Assembly (NCBI GenBank): GCA_026391295.1
Contig: JAPLDS010000027.1
Location: 82,070 to 114,114 of the forward strand
Length of the DNA: 32,045 bases
Reading direction: 5' to 3'
DNA from: Bacteroidia bacterium
GTDB taxonomy: Bacteria; Bacteroidota; Bacteroidia; Bacteroidales; Prolixibacteraceae
Positions 9,098 to 16,085 of the stretch are shown here, piece by piece. Numbering within the stretch: the stretch's first letter is position 1; every line of letters starts with the position of its first letter. The translations under genes were made by a program, and so were the position numbers. The notes beneath the pieces are model-generated. The model ran no database searches. It saw only the letters and a program-made list of their open reading frames with translations, and was not told the DNA's origin.

Positions 9098-9769
9098 CTA
9101 CCTTTTAATCCGGTACAATTGCCACCAGGGAGTTCCAGGCGAGGCATGGTGTTCTAAATGGTAACCAAAGAAATAACAGGAGAGCATCGCCCAAAGATGA
9201 TTCCGCTTCTGACTTCTTGCAAAATGTGGCGCAGAGATTGTATCATGCGGCATCCGATGAGGTCTGAAAGTCCCAAAATAAAATAATTGAAAGGTTGAAA
9301 GGATGGAAGGAACAATCCAGAAAATTAGGAGTTGTTGCTGACTAAACCAGAGTAATCCCAAATTAAAAAGTGAAGCCATAATTAAGATCTGCCAGATCGT
9401 AATGTATTGTTTCATAAAACGAAACCACCAAACCAGAAAATACTGATTAGCTACTGAATAATCTGGGTCTTGACCTGTAGCTGGATGTTGATGATGCAAG
9501 TAATGCTTTTTCTTAAGCATTGGATACCAAAGTCCTGCATACAACATCGACGAGGTAACACCAAGGAAAGAATTCATGATTTTACTTTTCGCCACGGTGC
9601 CATGCATAGCATCATGAGCCGTAATAAAAAGACCCGTAAACAGCCAAATCTGAATAGCCAAATGGATCCAAAACCAAGGATCTTGAGGAGCTATTGGCTG
9701 GTTCTGCAAAGTGAAGAGCAGATGTCCAATCCAGCTAATTAGTATCAATAAGGCCACTATAACACCCAT
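9098..9769 (-). CDS. crtW: Beta-carotene ketolase, CrtW type (membrane di-iron oxygenase)
   Basis: A 223-residue integral membrane protein of the fatty-acid-desaturase superfamily whose motifs are those of carotenoid 4-ketolases. They are GLFITAHDAMHGTVA (HxxxH box), KKKHYLHHQHPATGQDPD (HxxHH box), YFGTFRPHRM, and the C-terminal GYHLEHHASPGTPWWQLY box. CrtW adds keto groups at C4/C4' of beta-ionone rings (echinenone, canthaxanthin) using O2. Length is near the family norm and the His boxes are complete, so it is probably functional. No other carotenoid gene (crtB, crtI, crtY, crtZ) lies nearby. A general fatty acid desaturase is the alternative but fits the motifs less well. Confidence 0.85.
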   Translation of the reverse strand: MGVIVALLILISWIGHLLFTLQNQPIAPQDPWFWIHLAIQIWLFTGLFITAHDAMHGTVAKSKIMNSFLGVTSSMLYAGLWYPMLKKKHYLHHQHPATGQDPDYSVANQYFLVWWFRFMKQYITIWQILIMASLFNLGLLWFSQQQLLIFWIVPSILSTFQLFYFGTFRPHRMPHDTISAPHFARSQKRNHLWAMLSCYFFGYHLEHHASPGTPWWQLYRIKR

Positions 9770-9801
9770 ATCTAGAAGCTATGAATTTCACGTTTATTAG
9801 A

Positions 9802-9809
9802 CAAAGGTA
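9802..9809 (-). promoter_or_regulatory. Candidate crtW promoter, -7 element
   Basis: On the minus strand, TACCTTTG (9809-9802) matches TAnnTTTG 32 nt before the crtW start. No clear -33 TTG is seen. Confidence 0.45.
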
Positions 9810-9880
9810 ATGAATCTATTTCGTTACTTTTACGACTTATTTAAAGAAGATTTACAACTTTCAAAGAAGATTACACGATC

Positions 9881-10249
9881 ATGATAACAACAGATTTTCC
9901 AACCATACAAGATTTCCATATCGACGGAATAAAACACATCACACCAGATGAAGCCATGGCAGCAATCAACCAAGGTGAAGCCAAACTTCTTGATGTACGA
10001 GAAGAAAACGAATGCGTATTAGAACGTATACAGAATGACCAAGTACAGTACTTGCCCATGTCAGAAATTACCGAGCGAGTCAATGAAATCGTTGCAGATA
10101 AACCGATTATTGTTGTCTGTGCTGGTGGAGTAAGAAGTTCTAAGGTTGCCAAATTCTTAATGCTAAATGGAATAACTAATTGCGCCAGTCTTGAAGGGGG
10201 AATGCATCTCTGGAGAGCATTGGGCCTGCCTACCGACACACTCCTTTAG
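9881..10249 (+). CDS. Single-domain rhodanese (sulfurtransferase)
   Basis: A 122-residue cytosolic rhodanese. The CH2-type start DEAMAAINQGEAKLLDVREENE leads to the active-site loop CAGGVRSSKVAK, in which the persulfide Cys is followed by the Arg/Ser-rich loop, and then LEGGMHLWRALGLP. Such proteins transfer sulfane sulfur to cyanide or thiol acceptors in vitro; physiological partners vary. It lies just upstream of the arsenic operon on the same strand, but a separate promoter and operator at 10301-10344 intervene, so it is probably not part of that operon. The start is chosen because it leaves a typical length and follows an A-rich leader. Confidence 0.9.
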   Translation: MITTDFPTIQDFHIDGIKHITPDEAMAAINQGEAKLLDVREENECVLERIQNDQVQYLPMSEITERVNEIVADKPIIVVCAGGVRSSKVAKFLMLNGITNCASLEGGMHLWRALGLPTDTLL

Positions 10250-10300
10250 GCTATTTTTTTTTACCAAAAAACTTTTCTTTTGATTTCCATGAAATAAATA

Positions 10301-10344
10301 AACGTATTTATACGTCATATTAAAATATGTCGTATATTTGCGTT
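10301..10344 (+). promoter_or_regulatory. Dyad operator with embedded promoter of the ars operon
   Basis: Two 20-nt arms (10301-10320 and 10325-10344) around a 4-nt centre pair at 16 of 20 positions. The right arm contains TATATTTG (10333-10340), a perfect Bacteroidota -7 element. A dyad overlapping the promoter just ahead of an ArsR-family gene is the expected layout for autorepression relieved by arsenite. Binding by this ArsR is inferred. Confidence 0.6.
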
Positions 10345-10362
10345 ATAATTAAAATCATACCA

Positions 10363-10698
10363 ATGGTAGTATCCAAGACTGGCTTATTCGACAAAGGGTT
10401 ACAAAGCAAGGCTAATTTATTTAAAGCCCTTGCGCATCCTGCGCGACTGCAGATCATACAGTTTCTTGCCGCGCAGAAGAGTTGTATTTCTGGAGACATC
10501 TCAGAGGAATTACCATTGAGTCGAACAACGGTTAATCAACATCTAAAGGAGCTTAAAAAAGCGGGATTAATCCAAGGAATTGTGAGTGGAGTAAAGACAA
10601 ATTACTGTCTTGATTATGCAGTCATACAGGATTCAAAGGAGATCATCTCAGGTTTTTTAGACGAGATTAAGGTTCCGATGAGCTTTTGCTGCAAATAA
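10363..10698 (+). CDS. arsR: ArsR-family metalloregulator (arsenic-responsive repressor)
   Basis: A 111-residue winged-helix repressor: LFKALAHPARLQIIQFL (helices 2-3), the recognition helix LSRTTVNQHLKELKKAGLI, then the beta wing. It probably represses the operon and releases DNA on binding As(III). An upstream in-frame ATG at 10327 is rejected as the start because it sits inside the promoter; translation more likely begins at 10363 (MVVSKTGLF). The classical ELCVCDLC motif of E. coli ArsR is absent. Candidate thiol ligands are Cys41, the Cys in NYCLDY and a vicinal Cys pair at the extreme C terminus (SFCCK), as in ArsR types with relocated inducer sites. First gene of arsR-arsC-arsM-acr3. 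Confidence 0.9.
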   Translation: MVVSKTGLFDKGLQSKANLFKALAHPARLQIIQFLAAQKSCISGDISEELPLSRTTVNQHLKELKKAGLIQGIVSGVKTNYCLDYAVIQDSKEIISGFLDEIKVPMSFCCK

Positions 10699-10733
10699 TA
10701 CAAAAAGATAAGTATCAATCAAAAAAATAGAAC

Positions 10734-11153
10734 ATGAAAGTATTAATATTATGTACTGGAAATAGCTGCAGAAGTCAGATGGCACATGGCTATTTACAAT
10801 CCTTCGATTCTGAATTAACGGTTTGTTCTGCTGGCACTGAGGCTTCAGGGAGACTAAATATGAAAGCCGTGGCAGCAATGAAAGAAGATGGAATAGACAT
10901 CTCAAATCACACCTCTGATTCGGTATCAAAATATCTTGACGAAGCTTGGGACTATGTTATAACAGTTTGTGGAGGCGCAAACGAGAGTTGCCCCGCATTT
11001 ATTGGTAACGTAAAAAATAGGCTTCATATTGGTTTTGATGATCCATCTCATGCTACTGGAACTGATGAATTTATTTGGAGTGAATTTATTCGTGTCCGAG
11101 ACGAGATCAAAAAAGGATTTTATGAGTTCTATTCGAAAGAAATAACAAAATAA
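10734..11153 (+). CDS. arsC: Arsenate reductase, thioredoxin-coupled (low-MW phosphatase type)
   Basis: Reduces As(V) to As(III). The 139-residue protein has the phosphatase-like P-loop CTGNSCRS with nucleophile Cys7 and Arg13 (CX5R), and the two further redox cysteines Cys79 and Cys86. The intervals (72 and 7 residues) are identical to Cys10/Cys82/Cys89 of Staphylococcus aureus ArsC, so the triple-Cys relay ending in thioredoxin should operate. It lies 35 nt after arsR and is followed 39 nt later by arsM. A plain low-MW tyrosine phosphatase is excluded by the conserved Cys pair. Confidence 0.95.
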   Translation: MKVLILCTGNSCRSQMAHGYLQSFDSELTVCSAGTEASGRLNMKAVAAMKEDGIDISNHTSDSVSKYLDEAWDYVITVCGGANESCPAFIGNVKNRLHIGFDDPSHATGTDEFIWSEFIRVRDEIKKGFYEFYSKEITK

Positions 11154-11192
11154 GAGTCTTAATTATTTAATGATTACTAATACACAAACATC

Positions 11193-11999
11193 ATGAATCC
11201 TAACAATTTAAAGCTGATCGTGCAAGAGAAGTATGGAGAGATTGCCAACCAAAGCAAACTTTTCAATCAGTCGTCGTGCTGTGGAAGTACGAACTCGTGT
11301 GGAGATATGGATTATACCATCTTTAGTGATGACTATCAAGGTCAAGCTGGTTATAACCCAGATGCTGATTTAGGATTAGGGTGTGGTATTCCGACTCAAT
11401 TTGCGAATATCAGCAAAGGTGATTCGGTTTTAGATCTTGGCAGCGGAGCAGGAAACGATTGTTTTGTGGCTCGCGCCATTGTCGGTGAGACAGGCAAAGT
11501 TACCGGTCTAGACTTTACCGATGCTATGTTGCAAAAGGCAGATGAAAACAATAAGAAGCTAGGATTTACGAACGTCAACTTCGTGAAAGGCGACATCGAG
11601 GAGATGCCATTGCCTGATCAAAGTTTTGATGTGGTGGTCTCTAATTGTGTCTTAAATCTAGTCCCAGACAAAGAAAAAGCATTTGAGCAGATAAAGCGAG
11701 TCTTAAAAGTAGGTGGACATTTTTGCGTCTCTGATGTGGTTATAAAAGGTGACTTACCCGAGAAACTTCAAAAAGATGCAGAGATGTATGCTGGATGCGT
11801 ATCGGGTGCCATTGAATTAGATGTGTATATGGGACTAATAAAGAAACAAGGCTTTGAGAAGGTAGAAATCCATAAGCAGAAAGAGATTGCTATTCCAGAA
11901 GAGGTATTAAAAAACTACCTTAATCCGAAAGAGTTAGCCGAATTTCAGAATGGAGAAACCGGCATTTTCAGCATTACGGTAAGCGGAGCGAGAGCCTAA
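11193..11999 (+). CDS. arsM: Arsenite S-adenosylmethionine methyltransferase
   Basis: Methylates trivalent arsenic to mono-, di- and trimethylarsenicals. The class I methyltransferase fold has the SAM motif DLGSGAGND at 81-89, and LDFTDAML and GDIEEMPLP follow. Four cysteines (36, 64, 152, 202) reproduce the spacing of Cys44/72/174/224 of Cyanidioschyzon ArsM (28 and 50 residues between pairs), so the disulfide pair and the As(III)-binding pair both appear intact. An extra vicinal Cys29-Cys30 precedes them. At 268 residues it lacks a long C-terminal extension. It sits inside the operon between arsC and acr3. Confidence 0.95.
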   Translation: MNPNNLKLIVQEKYGEIANQSKLFNQSSCCGSTNSCGDMDYTIFSDDYQGQAGYNPDADLGLGCGIPTQFANISKGDSVLDLGSGAGNDCFVARAIVGETGKVTGLDFTDAMLQKADENNKKLGFTNVNFVKGDIEEMPLPDQSFDVVVSNCVLNLVPDKEKAFEQIKRVLKVGGHFCVSDVVIKGDLPEKLQKDAEMYAGCVSGAIELDVYMGLIKKQGFEKVEIHKQKEIAIPEEVLKNYLNPKELAEFQNGETGIFSITVSGARA

Positions 12000-12079
12000 T
12001 CATGTTATTTCAAAAGGCAAAATTCAAAAATCCTCATAAGACAAAAATAAAACTACAATACTAACTAAAGCCCTCAACG

Positions 12080-13123
12080 ATGAGCACCGTAAAACAACTC
12101 TCCTTATTTGATCGTTTTTTAACATTATGGATTTTTCTAGTCATGATAGCAGGGGTCGTTCTCGGCTTCTTCCTACCTAACATTCCAGAATTCTGGAAAG
12201 CGCTTAGTATAGGGACAACCAATGTACCGATTGCTATTGGGTTAATCTTAATGATGTATCCTCCATTAGCAAAGGTAAAATACGAGAAGCTCCCTTTGGT
12301 ATTTAAGAATGTGCGATTACTAACACTTTCATTGACCCAAAACTGGATAATTGGTCCAGTGATTATGTTTGCATTGGCAGTGATCTTCCTGCACAACCAA
12401 CCTGGATTAATGATTGGGGTTATACTCGTTGGTCTAGCACGTTGTATTGCAATGGTGTTAGTCTGGAATGATCTTGCCAAGGGTGATCCTGAACTAGCCG
12501 CAGGATTAGTAGCTTTCAATGCCATTTTTCAAGTATTTTTCTATTCGGCTTATGCCTATTTATTTATCACCATACTCCCACCCTATTTCGGTTTAGAAGG
12601 GGCCAATGTTGAAGTTTCCATCTACGAAATTTCGGTTACAGTATTTATCTACCTGGGTATTCCATTTCTGGCTGGCTTAATCTCCAATTCAATGCTTCGT
12701 CGGAAACATGGAGAGGAGTGGTATTTCGAGAAGTTCATCCCTAAGATTTCTCTTTTAACACCTGCCGCATTGTTATTTACAATCTTTGTTATGTTTTCCC
12801 TAAAAGGTGAAAAGATTATCACCTTACCTCTAGATGTAATCCTTGTTGCCATTCCCTATACGATCTATTTTGGGATTATGTTTTTCTCCACATTTTACAT
12901 CTCTAAGCGTATGGGAGAAAATTATGAAAGGTCCACAACGATGGCATTTACAGCTGGAAGCAACGATTTTGAATTAGCCATCGCAGTAGCTATTGCGGTC
13001 TTTGGCATCAATTCACAAGAAGCCTTTGCCACGGTTATTGGGCCGCTAGTAGAGGTCCCTGTGATGGTTGCTTTGGTGAATGTAGCTTTTAGCTTAAAAA
13101 AGAAATATTTCGTAGAGGGGTAA
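12080..13123 (+). CDS. acr3: Arsenite efflux permease, ACR3 family
   Basis: Exports As(III) from the cytoplasm. The 347-residue protein has about ten hydrophobic segments and the ACR3 signature [16 protein letters not shown], whose Cys122 corresponds to the essential cysteine of the family. LTQNWIIGP and the late [22 protein letters not shown] segment, with its conserved Asn/Glu, also fit. It is ACR3 rather than ArsB by sequence and length. It is the last gene of the ars operon, 80 nt after arsM. No hairpin terminator is evident before the repeat field begins at about 13171. Confidence 0.95.
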   Translation: MSTVKQLSLFDRFLTLWIFLVMIAGVVLGFFLPNIPEFWKALSIGTTNVPIAIGLILMMYPPLAKVKYEKLPLVFKNVRLLTLSLTQNWIIGPVIMFALAVIFLHNQPGLMIGVILVGLARCIAMVLVWNDLAKGDPELAAGLVAFNAIFQVFFYSAYAYLFITILPPYFGLEGANVEVSIYEISVTVFIYLGIPFLAGLISNSMLRRKHGEEWYFEKFIPKISLLTPAALLFTIFVMFSLKGEKIITLPLDVILVAIPYTIYFGIMFFSTFYISKRMGENYERSTTMAFTAGSNDFELAIAVAIAVFGINSQEAFATVIGPLVEVPVMVALVNVAFSLKKKYFVEG

Positions 13124-13170
13124 ATTCATACTTACAGAACGGGGTCTAATCGCACATAAAAACTCGCGAT

Positions 13171-13365
13171 TATAGAGTTCAACCACTTCGTGGCTGTGAC
13201 TTGGTTGTTGCAGTTTATCCATGGGTTAACATTCATGGAGCGTTAGACTTTCATGGGTTAGCACCCATAGTTATTAGAGTTCAACCACTTCGTGGCCGGG
13301 ACTTGGTTGATAGATTTTCCATGGGTTAAGAACCGCGATTAGAGAGTTCAACCACTTCGTGGCTG
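13171..13365 (-). repeat. Left cluster of GAA-triloop REP-like hairpins (3 copies)
   Basis: Three copies of the element read on the minus strand as RGCCACGAAGTGGTTGAA have cores at 13183-13193, 13285-13295 and 13352-13362. Each forms a CCAC/GTGG stem with a GAA loop. On the plus strand each is preceded by gagttcaa and, in the second copy, by a second hairpin (ATGGGT/ACCCAT, 13253-13268). No open reading frame of note occupies this stretch between acr3 and the transposase. Confidence 0.85.
13214..13295 (+). repeat. 82-bp direct repeat unit, left copy
   Basis: This 82-bp block matches 14173-14254 at 77 of 82 positions with no gaps. It contains a TCCATGGGTTAACA segment, the ATGGGT/ACCCAT hairpin and one GAA-triloop hairpin at its right end. 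The two copies flank the transposase in direct orientation, about 960 bp apart. Confidence 0.85.
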
Positions 13366-13420
13366 AGGATTTGGTTACTTTATACATTATGCGTAACCTA
13401 TAAAAAAAAAACAGTAAACA

Positions 13421-13437
13421 AAGCTCTGAAAGAGCTT
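13421..13437 (+). repeat. Hairpin with GAA loop (7-bp stem)
   Basis: AAGCTCT-GAA-AGAGCTT forms a perfect 7-bp stem with the same GAA triloop as the REP-like elements around it, but with unrelated stem sequence. It may be a diverged member of the family or act as a weak terminator for acr3. Confidence 0.5.
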
Positions 13438-13490
13438 AATCTCAATAACCATAGGTGTATGCCGATGGTTAGTGAAAAAATATCTCTCTC

Positions 13491-13508
13491 AGCCCCGAAG
13501 GGGTTGAA
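13491..13508 (+). repeat. Inverted GAA-triloop hairpin at the 3' side of the transposase
   Basis: AGCCCCGAAGGGGTTGAA is the same element as the cluster copies but on the opposite strand, with CCCC/GGGG in place of CCAC/GTGG. With the copy at 14000-14017 it forms an inverted pair that brackets the transposase gene; both point towards the gene. Confidence 0.75.
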
Positions 13509-13516
13509 TATAGTCA

Positions 13517-13963
13517 TCATGGAAAATAGTTTTCCGTGATTTCAATGCCTTGATCAGTTAGATACTTTCTTAATTCACCGTTATAAGATTTTTTACGATG
13601 GTGTTTCTGCTGATTCTTTATATAATTAACAATCATATCCTTGTCTCGCCACGCATAAGTAAATGCGCCATACCCAACTGCCCAGCCATAGAACAGCGGA
13701 AATTTCCCAGATTGTTTAATCCACAATGATGTTGATGTTTTAATATCCCGCATCAAATCTGCCAAGGCAATGGTTGGATTTAGCTCAATCAAAATATGCA
13801 TATGATCCTCCATCCCATTGATCGCATATACAAAGCAATCTTTGTTTTTTAATACCCCAAAGAAATAAGCTAAAAGTTCCGCCCGATGATCCGCTTCAAG
13901 GGTTTTATCGCCATTCTTTGTTCTAAAAACTAAATGATATAAAATTCGATAATAAGATGACAT
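13517..13963 (-). CDS. REP-associated Y1 transposase (RAYT, IS200-like TnpA)
   Basis: A 148-residue HUH single-strand nuclease of the Transposase_17/Y1 superfamily. It starts with the YYRILYHLVFRTKN beta strand, has the HUH pair in GMEDHMHILIEL (about residue 63) and the catalytic Tyr in MIVNYIKNQQKHH near the C terminus. IS200/IS605 enzymes cut and join ssDNA at hairpins. The lone gene is embedded in a field of repeated hairpins with no partner tnpB, which is the hallmark of domesticated RAYTs that act on REP elements. It is intact. The inverted GAA-loop hairpins at 13491-13508 and 14000-14017 are plausible recognition ends. Confidence 0.88.
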   Translation of the reverse strand: MSSYYRILYHLVFRTKNGDKTLEADHRAELLAYFFGVLKNKDCFVYAINGMEDHMHILIELNPTIALADLMRDIKTSTSLWIKQSGKFPLFYGWAVGYGAFTYAWRDKDMIVNYIKNQQKHHRKKSYNGELRKYLTDQGIEITENYFP

Positions 13964-14034
13964 ACTGGATTATTTTATATTAGGTTAGACTTTGTATTGT
14001 TCAACCACTTCGTGGCTGATGGCTCGTTTGCTGC

Positions 14035-14063
14035 ACAAACCTAGGGCTGCTCCCTAGGTTTGT
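14035..14063 (+). repeat. Perfect 12-bp hairpin inside the repeat field
   Basis: ACAAACCTAGGG (14035-14046) pairs perfectly with 14052-14063 around the loop CTGCT. It sits between two REP-like copies on the 5' side of the transposase gene. It could be a structural element recognised by the transposase or an insulating terminator; it lacks a clean T-tract. Confidence 0.7.
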
Positions 14064-14172
14064 AATATATAGCCACTTCGTGGCTTTCGTCGGATTGATA
14101 TCTTTTCCATGGGTTAGCACCCATAGTTATTAGAGTTCAACCACTTCGTGGCTGAGGATTTGGTTGATATAC

Positions 14173-14254
14173 TTTATCCATGGGTTAACACTCATGGAGC
14201 GTTAGACTTCCATGGGCTAGTACCCATCGTTATTAGAGTTCAACCACTTCGTGG
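14173..14254 (+). repeat. 82-bp direct repeat unit, right copy
   Basis: Second copy of the 13214-13295 unit (77 of 82 identical). Differences include two in the ATGGGT/ACCCAT hairpin, which here becomes ATGGG/CCCAT with a longer loop. It ends 46 bp short of the hydA stop codon. Confidence 0.85.
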
Positions 14255-14300
14255 CTGGGATATGGTGCGCAATTAGTCGAACTAAACACAAAACATGACC

Positions 14301-15080
14301 CTAAAACCTCTCTCTTGGGGTATAATGGGTGTGCAAGAGGTGATGCGAAACTTCACCCAACGGCTCAGTAAGGAACTCGGAATAGATCTTAAGAATTTCG
14401 GGATTCTGATGTGACTTTCGAAGAGGCATACCCTGATCTTCGGCATAGATCGCCAATGCGCGCTTGCGTCGGATCTCTGGATTGGTCGGGATTGGCTGAC
14501 CACCGCCACCCAGACAGCCACCTGGACAAGCCATGATCTCAATAAAATGATACTGCGATTCACCTGAAACGATCGAATCCATTAAGCTCTTGGCATTGAC
14601 AAGTCCATGAGCAACAGCGCATTTAAGTTCGATACCTTCCAAGAAAGACCAGTCGGGTAATGGGTTTTCAATTAATATCGAAGCCTCACGAACACCTTCC
14701 ATCCCACGAACAGGCATTATATTAAGATTTTCAAAAGGGACTTCGCGACCAGTCACCAGTTCATAGGCCGTACGCAATGCAGCCTCCATCACCCCTCCAG
14801 TGGCGCCAAAAATAACACCTGCCCCGGTTGAAGCACCCATAATTTGATCAAAGGACCGATCGTCAAGTTTTAAAAAATCAATTCCAGCCTGCTTTATCAT
14901 AATCGCCAACTCACGCGTCGTGAGTACATAATCGACATCTCGATAACCACTATCATGCATCTCTGGCCGATTAGCTTCAAATTTTTTGGCCGTACAAGGC
15001 ATAATAGATACCGAAACTATATTCTCTGGATTCAGATTAAAGTGCTTAGCATAATAAGTCTTAACTAAAGCTCCAAACAT
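14301..15080 (-). pseudogene. hydA: [FeFe]-hydrogenase HydA, C-terminal part (after deletion/frameshift)
   Basis: This segment carries the second half of the H-cluster domain: MFGALVKTYYAKHF, the L2 motif IMPCTAKKFEANRPEM, GASTGAGVIFGATGGVMEAALRTA, and the L3 motif MACPGGCLGGGGQP with its cysteine ligands. It ends with RKSHQNPEILKIYSEF. It is out of frame with the N-terminal part. The two join at 15081, where one nucleotide lies between the His of YLDH and the Met of MFGALVK; related enzymes have nine residues there (LSxxKSPQQ-like). The missing piece is thus a net 26 nt. An ATG at 15080 could allow re-initiation giving a 259-residue fragment, but that fragment lacks L1. Confidence 0.9.
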
Positions 15081-16065
15081 TATGGTCGAGATAGTCGGGA
15101 TACATATGCTCGATGTATTTAATCCAAGCTGGAGAGCAAGAGGTAGCCAATGGCAGTTTAACATTAGGATCATGATCTACCAACACTTTTTTAAGTCGCA
15201 TAAGGAGCTCCGAACCCTCCTCCATGATGGTTAGGTCAGCAGAGAAATCTGTATCCATCACCGCATCAAAACCTAAACGTTTTAAGGCAGCAACCATCTT
15301 TCCCGTCACTCGAGTACCTGGTTCGAACCCCAACTCTTCACCAAGTCCGACCCGCACGGCAGGTGCTGTCTGAACAATCACAAACTTATCTTTATTCGCG
15401 AGGGCATCCCACACCTCTTCGATATAATTACGCTCTACCAAAGCACCTGTTGGACAATGATTGATACACTGGCCACAATTGGTGCAGACCACATCGTTCA
15501 TCGGCTTTTCAAAAAAGGTTGCAATCTTCATCCGATCCCCCTTGTAGGCAGCCGTTAAAGCACTTACCCCTTGTATTTCAGCACAGGTTCTCACACATCG
15601 CTGACAGCGAATACATTTGCTATCATCCTTTATCATGGAGGGGGAATAATGATCAATCTGATATTTCCGCAATGGTGCCAGCTGGATAAAATCCTGCGTC
15701 ATTATTTTATAATCGGAAGCCAATTTTTGCAATTCACAATTCCCATTCTTATAACACAACGTACAATCAGCATTGTGCTCGGAAAGGAGTAGCTCAATAA
15801 TTTGTTTTCTAGCATTTCGAACTTTCAACGAATTGGTAAGAATTTCCATACCCTCTTCGCAGGGTGTAGCACAAGCTGCTGAGAGTCGTTTTTGGCCAGC
15901 TATTTCGACCACACAAACTCTGCAATTTCCTGCGACACAAAGATCTTTATGAAAGCATAACGTGGGGATAATTACGCCTGCACAAACCGCAGCATCAACA
16001 ATTGAGCTACCCTCTGCGATCTCAATCTGCTTCTCATTGATGATTATCTTAATCTTGGTTGTCAT
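15061..16065 (-). pseudogene. hydA: [FeFe]-hydrogenase HydA, N-terminal part (ends by frameshift)
   Basis: Catalytic subunit of a multimeric NAD-linked [FeFe]-hydrogenase. Domains in order: a plant-type [2Fe-2S] domain (Cys37, 48, 51, 65), a His/Cys [4Fe-4S] segment (HNADCTLCYKNGNCELQ), a two-[4Fe-4S] ferredoxin (CIRCQRCVRTC and CTNCGQCINHCPTG), then the start of the H-cluster domain with L1 TSCSPAW. True homology ends at YLDH (15082); seven out-of-frame codons follow to the stop at 15061. An intact protein would be about 590 residues, typical of the bifurcating trimeric type. It starts 20 nt after hydB. The lesion removes the segment that holds Ser319 and Ser323 in Clostridium pasteurianum CpI, so the product should be inactive if the deletion is real. 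Confidence 0.92.
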
Positions 16066-16085
16066 GACCGAATAACTTAATCTTG

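Larger units (their letters stand above)
14000..14256 (-). repeat. Right cluster of GAA-triloop REP-like hairpins (4 copies)
   Basis: Minus-strand copies of AGCCACGAAGTGG have cores at 14005-14015, 14073-14083, 14141-14151 and 14244-14254. The copy at 14071-14085 has an extended 6-bp stem (AGCCAC/GTGGCT). The second hairpin type (ATGGG/CCCAT) recurs at 14109-14124 and 14212-14227. The stretch 13964-14300 contains only these repeats and no credible gene. Confidence 0.85.

Noticed and set aside
12061-12525. 154-residue leftward frame antisense to acr3
   Set aside because: Low-complexity antisense of a hydrophobic gene; no promoter, no family resemblance. Similar antisense frames in galK, crtW, rhodanese and acyl-CoA synthetase genes were dropped for the same reason.
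13171-14254. CRISPR array
   Set aside because: The repeated units are short palindromes at irregular spacing (about 60-100 bp), with repeated rather than unique spacers and no cas genes. They surround a RAYT transposase.
15080-15173. Upstream part of the hydA C-terminal reading frame (codons before 15080)
   Set aside because: These codons are the wrong frame of the N-terminal half and show no hydrogenase similarity; homology begins at MFGALVK.
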